In this document: piece by piece, positions 44,993 to 54,713 of the stretch
How positions within the stretch are numbered: position 1 is the stretch's first letter
Layout of the letters: each line of letters begins with the position of its first letter
Assembly (NCBI GenBank): GCA_964462945.1
Contig: CAYWZW010000003.1
Location: forward strand, 108,852-172,851
Direction of reading: 5' to 3'
DNA length: 64,000 nucleotides
Source: GCA-020343675 sp964462945
GTDB taxonomy: Bacteria; Planctomycetota; Phycisphaerae; Sedimentisphaerales; Anaerobacaceae
Notes under the pieces: model-generated
Told to the model about the DNA's origin: nothing
Database searches by the model: none
Seen by the model: the letters and a program-made list of their open reading frames with translations, nothing else
Program-made: the position numbers and the translations under genes

Positions 44993-47900
44993 TTACTCCG
45001 CAGCCGTCCGCTGGGCCGCCTGCAATGTCACAGGACCGATGAGGCCGGACTCCAGTAGTGAATCGCCCGTCTTCCATAATCTCCAAGTGGTAAACGTATA
45101 TCGGCCCGCCGGACTTGGCTTGCCTTCCCGGAGCCACTGAGGCCACTCCTTGAGTGTTCCATCGGCGTTGCGAGAGCTGTCTTCAGGCATTTTCTCGTCT
45201 GCGATCATCCGGTTCACCCAGAGGTTGACGACCCTCACTTCAAGCCTGTTTTTCCCAGCCTTCAAGGCATCGGTAACGTCCACGCGGTACGGTGATTTCC
45301 ACAAGATGCCGAGGTCTTTGCCGTTCAGTTTTACCTGCGCCATCACCTGGACCTTGCCCAAATCCAGATACAGGTGTCGGTTGTTGCCGAGCATTTCGGG
45401 CGGCACGTTGATCGTCTTGAGATAAGTCGCCGTACCGGAGAAGTATTTCACACCGGACTCGCTGTGCTCGCTCCACGAGATCAGCTTTTCCAAGGTCGTG
45501 CGTTCCGGTGCACCACAGTTCGCCGGGAAACGCAGCTCCCACGGGCCGGTGATCTCCCGCGGCTGCGGCAGCGCAAGCGTCTGGCAGCGCAGTGTCCCGC
45601 CGGAGGCGGTCTTCAGCTCGTAGCGACCCGGCTCCCATGCCTCGACCCATAGCCGACCGTCCCCCCCACGATAGACGTCGGCCACGCGCTCGGAGCCGAT
45701 GGATGCGGCAAGGGTGATATCTTCCGGGTCTTCGCCGCTGACCGTAAAGGACTTCCCGCCGATGCTGTATTCGACGGTTAGTGTCTTCACTATGCCAAAA
45801 GCCGGGTCATCACCTTGCGCCATTCTTGCGACCTGGAAGCTCAATTCGCCGCCATCCACAACCGCCTGGAGCCTGGCCCGCACGTCGCGCGTTCGGTTCG
45901 GGTCGCTCAACACACCGTAAGCAGCCTTCTCGATGACTACCTTCACTCTTGGTACTGGAGGGGGCAGAAGTGGCTGGTCGTTGCGCGTCACGCTTATGAC
46001 AGGGTCGAACCGTTCTGCAGTCCGGCGGAAGATTACAAAGACCGATTCGCTCGGTTCGAATCGAATCGGGATGCGCGTCGTGCCGTCAGCTTGTTCGCAG
46101 ACAGCGATGCGTTCGATCTGTCCTGTTTCGGGCTGCCAGAATTCAGGCGGTTTGCCGGTCACACGAAACGTGCAGACCGCCTCCGTGGGTTGCTGGCTGG
46201 CGCTCGCGACGAAGTAGATTTCCATTTCACCCACGCTGCGGTGAATCCAGCGGATGAACGGACCTGCGGTGAAGTCCGGCTGCACGCCCATCTTTGCCAG
46301 GGTTTCTTCGGGCGAGAGTCCCCAGATGATCTTACCTTTACCGTAAGCGTGTTCTTTCACGGTCTTCCCGTCGCAATCGCCCCAAAGCTCGTCTGCGAGT
46401 CGTTTTACTTCCTCGTCGCAATTCGGGTAATCGGACAGGCTCGGCGATTTCAGCGGCCGCGAACCGACAACTATCGCACCTGCCTCGACCAGTTCTTTAA
46501 TCTTGCGCAGCAGGGGCGGCGTCATGACGCTAACGTCCGGCAGAACCAGCAGCCGATAGGTCATGCCGTCCGGCAGTACGATTTGGCTGTCCCTCACCTT
46601 CATGTGCGTGAGCACGACCTCCGCGGTGCAATTGTCATAGTCGTAGCCTTGTCGCCTGTGGCCATGGAAACCCTGGGGCGAGGCTTCGGGCTGGAGGTAG
46701 CAGATATCGGCCACAAAGAGACCCTGCCGCAGCAGGAATTGGCAGCGTGCGAGATACGCATGCCATGCCGGCGTCATATCCCACCACGTTTGGGTGCGCT
46801 CGTAGTGAACGCCCCACGGACCCATCGTCATCCCTGGCTTATAGTTCAACCACGGCTGCATAGCGTAGCGGTGGAACACGAACCGATTCACGCCCTCACA
46901 AAAGGCCCGATCTCCGAGAGCCTTGATAGTGGCTGGATGCTGCAGCCAGCGTTCACGATTATCCGCCGTGAATGATTCTGCGCCCAGAATCCGTCTGCCG
47001 TATGTGTGCGCCGCCGACGCCATTTCCTTGCAGGTCTCGAATGCGCCGCCACCGATCCAGAATTCGCACATGGGCTCCTCGGCTCGGCCGGCATAGGTCA
47101 TGTCGTCGCACGGGCCACCGTACGCCTCAATCGAAAGGCGCAGTCCGCGTTGTTGCGAGAGTTCCGCCAGGTGCCCGGCATAATTCTCGACCACCAAGTC
47201 TGAGATCGTCTGCCGCAGGTCCCACAAAAATCGTTCCGCAACTTCCGGGCTCTCCACGACCCGACCTGACAGCGTTGGGAGAAACGGGAGCAGGTCGTAA
47301 CCTCGCCGCCTCTGAAATTCCTCCCGCATCCTCGCCGTCCAGTTCTGCGAGCCATTTTCCCAACTGTCAACGTGTGTCGCGACCAGGGCCCCGCCCGCCG
47401 CACTGCCGACATCAGCAATGAGCTTACCCATCATGCCGGCAAACTGAGCTTCGATGCCTTCCTTGCTCAGTTTGTCGCACTCCAAGCCACGCCCGCTCTC
47501 CGGCGACGGTGCATTCATCACGCCGGTTGACGTATGGCCGATCCGCAGCACCGTCCACTTGCCGGGCGGCACGTCCCATGTGAGACGACCTTCTTTGTCC
47601 AGCTCCGTGCTCAGATTGGCAATGCGGGTGCGATCGATCACCATTTCCGGTGGAAGGTTTACCTCGCCCGCAGGAGCAATACCGCGGCGTTCGTAGGCAG
47701 CCTTGCCCTGGATGTTGTCGATCCGAAATTCCCCTGGCGTCGGAAAGGCCAGTACGGCAATGTCGCGGTAATACCCAGCAACCGCCTGCGGCTGCGGGAG
47801 CATTCCGTCAAACTGCTTCGGCCCTTTGAGATTCGTCTCGCTCCAGACGACTTTCTGCATGGACTGTTCGGGCTTGATCCATGGCCCGCCGCTGCCGTTC

Positions 47901-48313
47901 CAGCCAGCATCGTTGTTCATGTTCACCTCCAGCCCGAGTCGTTGCGCCTCGGCGACAACGTGTTTGAACAGCTCCCGCCACTGTGGGCTCATAAAATCCA
48001 CAGGGCCCCTGGGTACCCCTTGGTCCACCTCCATGATCAACACGCCGCCAATGCCAACGCGTTTCATCGCCTCCAGGTCTGCAGTGATGCCTTCGCGGGT
48101 GAGGTTGCCGTTCAGCCAGAACCAATAAACCCACGGCCGGGCGGAGTCCGGCGGATGGACGAAGCTTCTTTCCAAGTTTGGTGCCGGCTCGGCGCCTTGG
48201 CAGATATAAGATGAGCCGAACAACAGCAAAGCCGCGACGGCAGAGCAAAGGGCAGTCCTTCGACTTCGCTCAGGATGGTGAGCCTGTCGAACCATTGGGA
48301 CTCGATTGAACAT
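44993..48313 (-). CDS. GH106-like (alpha-L-rhamnosidase-type) glycoside hydrolase
   Basis: A 1106-aa secreted enzyme. ATG 48313 has AGGAA 7 bp upstream; the longer frame adds unlikely residues. The N-terminus (VYWFWLNGNLTREGITADLE, MKRVGIGGVLIMEVDQG, VNMNNDAGWNGSGGPWI) is typical of GH106, whose members remove alpha-L-rhamnose from pectin side chains. A C-terminal galactose-binding-like sandwich ends the protein (YPRVDVT-type PYRVDVTDALKAGKNRLEVR). The first ~30 residues are partly encoded by a dispersed repeat (VRQAHHPERSRR), and the signal peptide (CSAVAALLLFGSSYICQG) follows it, so this is an extended n-region. Confidence 0.87.
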   Translation of the reverse strand: MFNRVPMVRQAHHPERSRRTALCSAVAALLLFGSSYICQGAEPAPNLERSFVHPPDSARPWVYWFWLNGNLTREGITADLEAMKRVGIGGVLIMEVDQGVPRGPVDFMSPQWRELFKHVVAEAQRLGLEVNMNNDAGWNGSGGPWIKPEQSMQKVVWSETNLKGPKQFDGMLPQPQAVAGYYRDIAVLAFPTPGEFRIDNIQGKAAYERRGIAPAGEVNLPPEMVIDRTRIANLSTELDKEGRLTWDVPPGKWTVLRIGHTSTGVMNAPSPESGRGLECDKLSKEGIEAQFAGMMGKLIADVGSAAGGALVATHVDSWENGSQNWTARMREEFQRRRGYDLLPFLPTLSGRVVESPEVAERFLWDLRQTISDLVVENYAGHLAELSQQRGLRLSIEAYGGPCDDMTYAGRAEEPMCEFWIGGGAFETCKEMASAAHTYGRRILGAESFTADNRERWLQHPATIKALGDRAFCEGVNRFVFHRYAMQPWLNYKPGMTMGPWGVHYERTQTWWDMTPAWHAYLARCQFLLRQGLFVADICYLQPEASPQGFHGHRRQGYDYDNCTAEVVLTHMKVRDSQIVLPDGMTYRLLVLPDVSVMTPPLLRKIKELVEAGAIVVGSRPLKSPSLSDYPNCDEEVKRLADELWGDCDGKTVKEHAYGKGKIIWGLSPEETLAKMGVQPDFTAGPFIRWIHRSVGEMEIYFVASASQQPTEAVCTFRVTGKPPEFWQPETGQIERIAVCEQADGTTRIPIRFEPSESVFVIFRRTAERFDPVISVTRNDQPLLPPPVPRVKVVIEKAAYGVLSDPNRTRDVRARLQAVVDGGELSFQVARMAQGDDPAFGIVKTLTVEYSIGGKSFTVSGEDPEDITLAASIGSERVADVYRGGDGRLWVEAWEPGRYELKTASGGTLRCQTLALPQPREITGPWELRFPANCGAPERTTLEKLISWSEHSESGVKYFSGTATYLKTINVPPEMLGNNRHLYLDLGKVQVMAQVKLNGKDLGILWKSPYRVDVTDALKAGKNRLEVRVVNLWVNRMIADEKMPEDSSRNADGTLKEWPQWLREGKPSPAGRYTFTTWRLWKTGDSLLESGLIGPVTLQAAQRTAAE
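48255..48294. repeat. dispersed repeat inside the GH106 gene
   Basis: The block from GTCCTTCGACTTCGCTCAGG through GATGGTGAGCCTGTCGAACC is the full form of the dispersed repeat and codes for MVRQAHHPERSRR in front of the signal peptide. Confidence 0.6.
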
Positions 48314-48481
48314 AGGCAGTTCCTTTCTTTGACTAAAATGAGACTCCCAGATTTCTGAAGCGCACCGCAAAATCTCGACTACATTCGTTTCTCGGCCAAC
48401 AGTGCCGTTCTGTTCCGCCTGACCCATCGCCATCCCTGGTTTATTAGGGATTTATCAGGGACGCACCTTATTCTTCGCCGG

Positions 48482-49447
48482 TCATAAGTTGGAGGGCTGC
48501 TGGCGGAGCTGTCCCGGCTGCACCTGGTCAATCGCAAATTTGGCCCGCACGCGCTCGAGCATTTGGGCCTTCTTTCGGATTCCCCAGACCAGCACCGAAA
48601 TGGGTTCTCTGTTCTTGCCTTTGAACGTGATGACGATCTTCCCAAAACCCATGAGCCGTTCGAGAAAATCGCTCGTGTCAATGCGGCTGTTGTAATCCTC
48701 CCTGCCGATCTGCTCGCCGGACTCGGTCGGGCCTTCCTGCAGATTCAGGGAGTTGGGCGTTATGGTTATGTAATTGAAAAGTCCCTTGAGCCAGGACATG
48801 GCAATTGTAAACAGGCCGATCACGCCCACCAGCAGATAACCCGTGGCGTTGATGCTCAAAGCAAGGTGATTGAAAAGCCTCAGAAAGCCCGTGACCCAAC
48901 CCAGCAGGTGCAGCCACAACAGAAAGAAGCCCACGCTCACTAAGATGATCAGCAGTACCTTGACGCTGATGCTGTATTCCTCGATGAGAAAATTCAGGAA
49001 AAATACTCCCAGCCAGACGCCCCCGATAACAACGTTGGGGATGTCAGTCAGATACGCCAGCAGGCAAGCCAAGAGGGACGCGACAATCGTCGGGGCGTAA
49101 AGTATCTTCGGCGTCCAGTTGAAGACGATGAGCCAGTCATTGATGTCCGGGTCCAGCTTCATCACCTTCTGCATTCTCAGCCGTGTTCTGACTGTTCTGC
49201 GAAGGATCAGCCACGCCCCGGCTGCGGCAGCGGCCAGGCCCACGGCAATATACGCGGCTATCATCGTGTTGGACGCCCACTCCATGCCGGCCAGCCGTGG
49301 GATTAAAACACCAACGAAGACCCCTGCGATAACCACCACGGCAAGCAGACCTAAGCCCCAGACTATGACTCGCCTTTTCCAATTCGCTCCCCCGGCATTG
49401 TTTTTCGTCTCCGCACTCTTATTGTCTTGGACGTTCTGTTCTTCCAT
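48482..49447 (-). CDS. multi-pass membrane protein, function unknown
   Basis: A 321-aa protein with about six TM helices (VIVWGLGLLAVVVIAGVFVG, MIAAYIAVGLAAAAAGAWLI, ILYAPTIVASLLACLLAYL, VVIGGVWLGVFFLNFL, ISVKVLLIILVSVGFFLLWL, INATGYLLVGVIGLFTI) and a C-terminal PH-like cytoplasmic part (ITITPNSLNLQEGPTESGEQ onward, SDFLERLMGFGKIVITFKG). ATG 49447 is chosen. It lies 64 bp downstream of the tolC-type gene of the efflux operon. A truncated second copy of its end is at 44705. PH-like 'bPH' proteins are common in membrane stress; the role here is unknown. Confidence 0.75.
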   Translation of the reverse strand: MEEQNVQDNKSAETKNNAGGANWKRRVIVWGLGLLAVVVIAGVFVGVLIPRLAGMEWASNTMIAAYIAVGLAAAAAGAWLILRRTVRTRLRMQKVMKLDPDINDWLIVFNWTPKILYAPTIVASLLACLLAYLTDIPNVVIGGVWLGVFFLNFLIEEYSISVKVLLIILVSVGFFLLWLHLLGWVTGFLRLFNHLALSINATGYLLVGVIGLFTIAMSWLKGLFNYITITPNSLNLQEGPTESGEQIGREDYNSRIDTSDFLERLMGFGKIVITFKGKNREPISVLVWGIRKKAQMLERVRAKFAIDQVQPGQLRQQPSNL

Positions 49448-49511
49448 GAGACGGCCTTTCAAATGTGATTTGTGACCTATGCCAAATACAGACCAGGCGT
49501 ACCCTGCTATT

Positions 49512-51164
49512 TTATGGTATATCGTCCACCGGCACAATAGGCTCCCACTGCACCTTCGCGGCGCCTAAGAGCGTGCCGGTGGCATAGGCCAGATCGACCA
49601 GTGCTATTTGATACTCCGTTAAGGCCAGGATTTCGGCGCTTTGGGCGTCGGCGAAATTCGTCTGCGCCTCGAGCACGTCGGTGGCCGTCCTCAGGCCAAG
49701 CTCGAATTGGCGTTTTTCGGCTTCAAACAGCCGGCCGTCCAGAACCGTCCTCTGTCTGCCGGCCAGAATGCGCTGCCAGTTCGCTTCGAGCTGATCGACG
49801 GCGTTGAGAACCTCAAGCTCGATCGTCGCCCTGCGGCTGTCGCGGGTGGCCAAGCGCTGCCTTCGCTGGTAAAACGCCTGCCGGAGCCGGCTCTTGCCCG
49901 CCTCGTTTCCCAGCGGCACCAGCAACTGAAGTCCGAGCCGGTGATCTTCAAATCGCTTGTCTAAAAGCAAATCAAACGAGTCGTCTCTGGTGGAGCCCAG
50001 GCCGTTGATGTTATAGGTATAGTCCATTGTAACCAAAGGCAGCGACTGGCTCTGCATATAATCGACGGTGGCGATGTCCTCGGCGATTTGCAGCTCCAGC
50101 TCGAGCATCTCCATTCGATTGTCAACGGCCGTTGACACCAGCCGTCCTCTTTCCAGCTCGTAACGGATGGGGTCAGGTTCGGTGGCGGGCGTCAGCACCG
50201 TCGGGGTCTGCATCTCCAGGCCCACCTTGTTGAGCGTGCGCTTGAGGTCGCGCTGCCGGTCGCGCATGTTGTTTTCAGAGATGATAATAGCCTCGAGCTG
50301 CTGCGCCACGCCCGCCTCGGTGCGAATGACCTCGACCTGCGGCTTGTCGCCTGCGGCCACAAAACGCCGGGCCTGCTCAAATAACGCATGGGCCAGGTCA
50401 TATTGCTTCTGGCGCACCTCGAGCTCTTTCCTGGCCGCGTACAGCCGCCAGTACACACGATCCACCGCCGCAATAGCTCGGATCACCTCAAGTTTCGTCC
50501 GTGCATCGGTAATCTGCCGCTCATACTCGGCGATGCGAATACTGTAGGTAGTGGCCCGCTTTCCGGCGCCTCGAAGAAGCGGCTGACTGATCGAAACGGA
50601 CAGGTCCGAGCTGTAGGAGGGATTAAATATCGAGTAAATGGAGTCGGTCTTGGTGCGGTTGTCAATCAGGTCAAAGGTGACGGTTCCTCCGGTTTGCAGA
50701 GGGACTTGAACGCCCAGGTCCGTGGTGGAATAGTCCACGCTCGTGCCGGCGATTTCGATGGATGAGGCCACGGGCGTGTCGGTTTTGCCGTACCGCAGGT
50801 TAGAAAAAAACGCCGCCTCAAACTGGGCCTCCTGCTCACTGACCTTTTCGGCGGCGATGGCCGGACTGATGAGCTGCACCTTCAGATCAAGGTTGTTTTC
50901 CAGCGTCAGGGCTCGACATTCCTCCAATGTGAGCGGAAGCTCCTTTGCAGGCGCCTGGTTCACGTCATTTACATCGGTGCGGCCGTTTTCTTGCTCTTCG
51001 GCCTCTTTCAGCTCAAGCGTCTCTATGTCTTGAAGCCTCTCGGGCGGAATCTTGACCCCGCGAGACTCGTGCCGGTCGAAGAACTGTTCGCAGCCGGCCA
51101 ACAGAACCGCCGCCAATCCAACAAAAACGACAAACCGATGCCATCTGTGCCAAAGTCTATTCAT
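49512..51164 (-). CDS. TolC-family outer-membrane efflux lipoprotein
   Basis: A 550-aa outer-membrane efflux protein. It begins with a lipobox (FVGLAAVLLAGCEQ), so it is predicted to be lipidated at Cys. The two OEP repeats are recognisable: LTLEECRALTLENNLDLKVQ starts the first, and alpha-hairpin sequences (RDSRRATIELEVLNAVDQLE and LEAQTNFADAQSAEILALTE) occur in the second. TolC proteins form the outer-membrane channel of tripartite pumps. Its ATG at 51164 lies 8 bp inside the end of the permease gene (ATGAATAG), so translation is coupled. Confidence 0.9.
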   Translation of the reverse strand: MNRLWHRWHRFVVFVGLAAVLLAGCEQFFDRHESRGVKIPPERLQDIETLELKEAEEQENGRTDVNDVNQAPAKELPLTLEECRALTLENNLDLKVQLISPAIAAEKVSEQEAQFEAAFFSNLRYGKTDTPVASSIEIAGTSVDYSTTDLGVQVPLQTGGTVTFDLIDNRTKTDSIYSIFNPSYSSDLSVSISQPLLRGAGKRATTYSIRIAEYERQITDARTKLEVIRAIAAVDRVYWRLYAARKELEVRQKQYDLAHALFEQARRFVAAGDKPQVEVIRTEAGVAQQLEAIIISENNMRDRQRDLKRTLNKVGLEMQTPTVLTPATEPDPIRYELERGRLVSTAVDNRMEMLELELQIAEDIATVDYMQSQSLPLVTMDYTYNINGLGSTRDDSFDLLLDKRFEDHRLGLQLLVPLGNEAGKSRLRQAFYQRRQRLATRDSRRATIELEVLNAVDQLEANWQRILAGRQRTVLDGRLFEAEKRQFELGLRTATDVLEAQTNFADAQSAEILALTEYQIALVDLAYATGTLLGAAKVQWEPIVPVDDIP

Positions 51165-52425
51165 GTCTGAGCGCCTCAATCGGGTCGAGCCTGGCGGCTT
51201 TGACGGCCGGGAACATCCCAAAAAAGATGCCTACAGAACCGGCAAAGCCAAACGAGATCGCTATCGCCCACCAGGGGATATAAGCCATGTCCATCTCGAC
51301 CTTCGGGATGCTGGCGATGCCCATCGTTAGAAGCTGGCCGAACCCAACTCCGACAAGGCCGCCCACAAAGCACAGCACCACCGATTCAATCAGAAATTGG
51401 GTGAGAATCGCCGTTTTCTTGGCTCCTACGGCTTTGCGAAGCCCGATTTCTCTGGTGCGTTCCGATACCGAGACGAGCATGATATTCATAATGCCTACGC
51501 CGCCAACCAGCAGAGAGATTCCAACAATGCCGCCGGCCACCATCGTGACTATGATCGCTATCTTGTTGAAGATATCCAGTATGTTCTTAAGGGACTGAAC
51601 TTCAAAGGTGTCAGGCTCACCGGGCTTGATATTGCGTGTCCGCCGCAGGAAGAAGCTTATCTCCGCCCGGGCGTCCTCCGAAACTTCAGCGGATTTACTT
51701 GCGGCAAGAACCCCGATGTACAGATACTGTCTGAGCTTGAAACTGGTCTTGAACGGAATAAAGATCTCAGAAGTCTCCTGGTTCCCTCCGCCGAACAGAG
51801 ACTCCGGACGAGCTTCAACAACCCCAATAATATAGAACGTGTGGTAGCCTATAAGAATCGGCTGGCCTACACAGTCACGGTCAAGCCGAAGGTCGTTGCG
51901 CAGCTTCGGGTCAATCAGGCAGACCTGTCGCACCTGCATTTCATCAATCACCGAAAGCGGTCGTCCAATCGTAACCGGACGGCTCTCGATCTTTTGGCTG
52001 TCAGGCTCAATCCCACGAACCATCACGTTTTCCACCGACCTCTCGCGGTGGCTGACCGTATATTGTCCGACCCAGGTCTGGCGGCCAAATCGCTCCACCG
52101 AGGGGCAGTGCTCGAGCAGGCCATCGAAATGCTCGGGCAGAAATCGAACCGTCCACCACGGGGCGTGCTGCAAAGGCCCGCTGTCAGGGCGCTTGGGTTG
52201 AATGAATATCGTATTGCTTCCCAATGTCTCCACCTGGGTCAGGATCTTGGCTTTCAAACCGCTTAAAGCAGCTATCACTGCCGTCACGGAAGCGACCCCG
52301 ATCACAATGCCCAGGGTGGTGAGGATCGACCTGGTCTTGTTTGCCCAGATCTGGCCCAGTGAAAGATAGACACTCTGATAGAAGAGCCTGAAAAAGACTA
52401 AAGGCGCCCGTATTAAAGCTTTCAT
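51157..52425 (-). CDS. MacB-like ABC transporter permease
   Basis: A 422-aa permease of the FtsX/MacB type: TM1 (SILTTLGIVIGVASVTAVIA), a periplasmic domain (~50-280), then three TM helices near the end (IVTMVAGGIVGISLLVGGVG, FLIESVVLCFVGGLVGVGFG, WWAIAISFGFAGSVGIFFGM) and the conserved PAVKAARLDPIEALRHE. It couples ATP hydrolysis to outward extrusion via the MacA/TolC partners. It overlaps the ATPase gene by 4 bp (ATGA). Confidence 0.93.
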   Translation of the reverse strand: MKALIRAPLVFFRLFYQSVYLSLGQIWANKTRSILTTLGIVIGVASVTAVIAALSGLKAKILTQVETLGSNTIFIQPKRPDSGPLQHAPWWTVRFLPEHFDGLLEHCPSVERFGRQTWVGQYTVSHRERSVENVMVRGIEPDSQKIESRPVTIGRPLSVIDEMQVRQVCLIDPKLRNDLRLDRDCVGQPILIGYHTFYIIGVVEARPESLFGGGNQETSEIFIPFKTSFKLRQYLYIGVLAASKSAEVSEDARAEISFFLRRTRNIKPGEPDTFEVQSLKNILDIFNKIAIIVTMVAGGIVGISLLVGGVGIMNIMLVSVSERTREIGLRKAVGAKKTAILTQFLIESVVLCFVGGLVGVGFGQLLTMGIASIPKVEMDMAYIPWWAIAISFGFAGSVGIFFGMFPAVKAARLDPIEALRHE

Positions 52426-53273
52426 GGCCGATCCCCCTGTACAGCTTCGTGTGTGAAGCTCGCGAATGCCGGGTCCTGAGCCGCCTCCAGGTCACTGTAC
52501 ACGCGGCCGTCCTTCATGCGAATAATTCGCTTGGCATGACAGGCGACGCTTTCCTCGTGCGTGACTAAGATAATGGTCTGGCCTTCCCGGTGAAGCTGGT
52601 CAAACAGTCCCATGATGTCCTCGCTCGTCTTGCTGTCGAGATTGCCGGTGGGCTCATCCGCGAGCAAGATACTCGGCTCACAAACCAGGGCCCGGGCGAT
52701 GGCCACACGCTGCTTTTCGCCCCCTGAAAGCTGGTTCGGCTTATGTTTTATCCGGTCGCCCAGCCCCACTCGCTCCAGCACATTTTTGGCCCGCCTGCGA
52801 CGGGACCACCAGCCGTTTCTGGAGTAAATCAGCGGCATCTCCACGTTCTTGAGGGCGTTGAGCTGCCCGAGCAGCTCAAAGGACTGGAACACAAAGCCGA
52901 TTCGCTCATTCCGGACGCGGGCCAGCGCCGCATCACTCATTCGCGTGGTGTCCTGCCCGTCCAGCTCGTAGTACCCTGACGTCGCTCTGTCCAGGCAGCC
53001 CAGGACGTTCATCAGCGTGCTCTTGCCGGAGCCGGAGGCCCCCATCACCGCGACATATTCATTTTCGCACAGCTCCAGAGTGACTCCGGCCAGAGCGTGT
53101 ATGCGTTCCACGCCGACCCTATAAACGCGCGTCACGTCCCGGAGTCGAATGATGGGTCTGTCAGCCCCCGGTCGAATGACCGGCTCGTCAGCTTCGGCCG
53201 CTATCTTTGGCATCGCTTGCAGCTTCTTCATCAGCCTTAGCTTTAGTTCCTCTTGTCTTTGCTTTTGCTTCAC
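52422..53273 (-). CDS. MacB/LolD-like ABC transporter ATPase
   Basis: A 283-aa ATP-binding subunit: Walker A GASGSGKSTLMNVLG, signature LSGGEKQRVAIARAL, Walker B ILLADEPTGNLDSKT and H-loop VTHEESVACHAKRI. The core begins at about residue 39. Several starts are possible: GTG 53273 (AGGA 5 bp upstream, used here), ATG 53231 and ATG 53213. All overlap the end of the MacA-type gene, which is normal in this operon. The ATPase and permease are separate proteins, unlike E. coli MacB. Confidence 0.92.
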   Translation of the reverse strand: MKQKQRQEELKLRLMKKLQAMPKIAAEADEPVIRPGADRPIIRLRDVTRVYRVGVERIHALAGVTLELCENEYVAVMGASGSGKSTLMNVLGCLDRATSGYYELDGQDTTRMSDAALARVRNERIGFVFQSFELLGQLNALKNVEMPLIYSRNGWWSRRRRAKNVLERVGLGDRIKHKPNQLSGGEKQRVAIARALVCEPSILLADEPTGNLDSKTSEDIMGLFDQLHREGQTIILVTHEESVACHAKRIIRMKDGRVYSDLEAAQDPAFASFTHEAVQGDRP

Positions 53274-54600
53274 GCTCGTCCTGTATTAACTGGTCGTGTT
53301 TGATACTTTCGAGCACCTTGTAAGGACCAACAACGATCTTGTCCTCCTTTGTGATGCCCGATTCTATTATCGTGTGGGTCAGGTTGCTTTGGCCTGTCTT
53401 CACGGGCGTGACTGCGGCTTTGCCACCGACATAGCGGTAAACCACCGTCGCGAAGGTCTTGCCCATGTCCACCTCACCGGACTTCTCGCGAATCTCCAGA
53501 GGCAGGTCATCGACAGGGCGACCCAGCACGGCCTGACTTGGCAAATTGAGCACATTTTCGTGCTTGATGGTTTCGATGTCCACATGGGCGGTCAGGCCCG
53601 AATACAGCTTCTTGACATCCCCCTCAAGCAGTATCTCGGTCCTGAAGTATTTCGTCGCCGTGGATGACATCCTGTGCGTCAAAGCAATTGAATCGACGAC
53701 GCCTTTGAATTTCTCATCGGGAAAGGCCTGGACGTGGACCGTGGCCCTTTGGCCCACCGCCAATTTACCGACGTCGGCCTCATCCACCTGGGCGACCAGC
53801 AGCATCGTGGCCAGATCCGCCACCTCCATGATCACGGTCCCCGGATTGTTCATGGTCCCCATGATGACCATTTCACCCACCTCCGCATCGAGCCGTGTGA
53901 TCACACCGTTGATAGGTGAAGAGATGGTCGTGTGGCTCAGGGCCTCGCGGGCCTGGGCGATCCCGGCGTCCGCCACCTCGAGGTTATGTTGCAGCACCAC
54001 CAAGTTCAGCTCCGCCGATTGCAGCGTGTGCTTTGCGGCTTCATGCTGCGACTTGAGCTCGTCGAATTTGGCCTGAGCCTGGTCCAGAGTGGCTTGAGCG
54101 ATGTCTTTCGATGCGAGCAGCCCTTTTTGGCGATCCAGGTCGCGCTGGGTCTGCTTGAGCGAAGCCTCAAGGCCGACAAGACTTGCTCGCTGACCAGCGA
54201 TCCTGGCTTTCTCGACGTCTGTCTGTGCGACCTGGGCGGCGCGGCCGGCCTCGGCTGAAGTCAGCCGGCTCTCCAAATCCTTTGAATCCAGGTGCACCAG
54301 CACCGAGGCCGGCACCGGGGGATTAGCGTTGGGATCGCCGCAAGTCACCGTATCACCTTCCTCGTGGGGCAGCGCCATGATTCGCGCCGAGACTTTCGCA
54401 CTGATCTCCACCTTTGTCTTTGGCTCGATCTCGCCGGGAGCACTGACAAATTCGATCAGCTCGCCGTTTTGGGGGTTTTCGATACGAACGACCGTCGGCT
54501 TGCCGGAGCTTCTGATCTTGACCATGACATACACTCCAACGCCGGAAGCGGCCACCAGTATCACAATGACGCTGATAATGATTATGCGAGACTTCTTCAC
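53188..54600 (-). CDS. MacA/HlyD-type membrane fusion protein
   Basis: A 470-aa adaptor with an N-terminal TM helix (IIIISVIVILVAASGVGVYV), lipoyl/barrel-sandwich half-motifs (VSAPGEIEPKTKVEISAKVS and TTISSPINGVITRLDAEVGE), and a long alpha-hairpin of ~110 residues between them (e.g. LASKDIAQATLDQAQAKFDE). It links the permease to TolC across the periplasm. The start is GTG 54600 with AGGAAAGG upstream. The C-terminal tail is lysine/alanine-rich. It is the first gene of the efflux operon. Confidence 0.92.
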   Translation of the reverse strand: MKKSRIIIISVIVILVAASGVGVYVMVKIRSSGKPTVVRIENPQNGELIEFVSAPGEIEPKTKVEISAKVSARIMALPHEEGDTVTCGDPNANPPVPASVLVHLDSKDLESRLTSAEAGRAAQVAQTDVEKARIAGQRASLVGLEASLKQTQRDLDRQKGLLASKDIAQATLDQAQAKFDELKSQHEAAKHTLQSAELNLVVLQHNLEVADAGIAQAREALSHTTISSPINGVITRLDAEVGEMVIMGTMNNPGTVIMEVADLATMLLVAQVDEADVGKLAVGQRATVHVQAFPDEKFKGVVDSIALTHRMSSTATKYFRTEILLEGDVKKLYSGLTAHVDIETIKHENVLNLPSQAVLGRPVDDLPLEIREKSGEVDMGKTFATVVYRYVGGKAAVTPVKTGQSNLTHTIIESGITKEDKIVVGPYKVLESIKHDQLIQDEREAKAKTRGTKAKADEEAASDAKDSGRS

Positions 54601-54678
54601 CCTAAGACCTTTCCTGCAAGGAATAACCGCCGATACAAGACTTCATAGCCAACCATAAGAGCAATCATCCAGGCTAAA

Positions 54679-54695
54679 TGTTACCATTCTGTTAC
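54679..54695. promoter_or_regulatory. direct repeat TGTTAC (possible operator)
   Basis: TGTTAC at 54679-54684 and 54690-54695 have a period of 11 bp, i.e. one helical turn. The block sits about 80-95 bp upstream of the efflux operon start. Function is a guess. Confidence 0.3.
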
Positions 54696-54713
54696 GGTTT
54701 TGTACTTTTTTTG

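Noticed and set aside
45815..46975. 386-codon frame on the + strand opposite the GH106 gene
   Set aside because: Arg/Pro/Leu-rich antisense frame with no start signal; GH106 is well supported.
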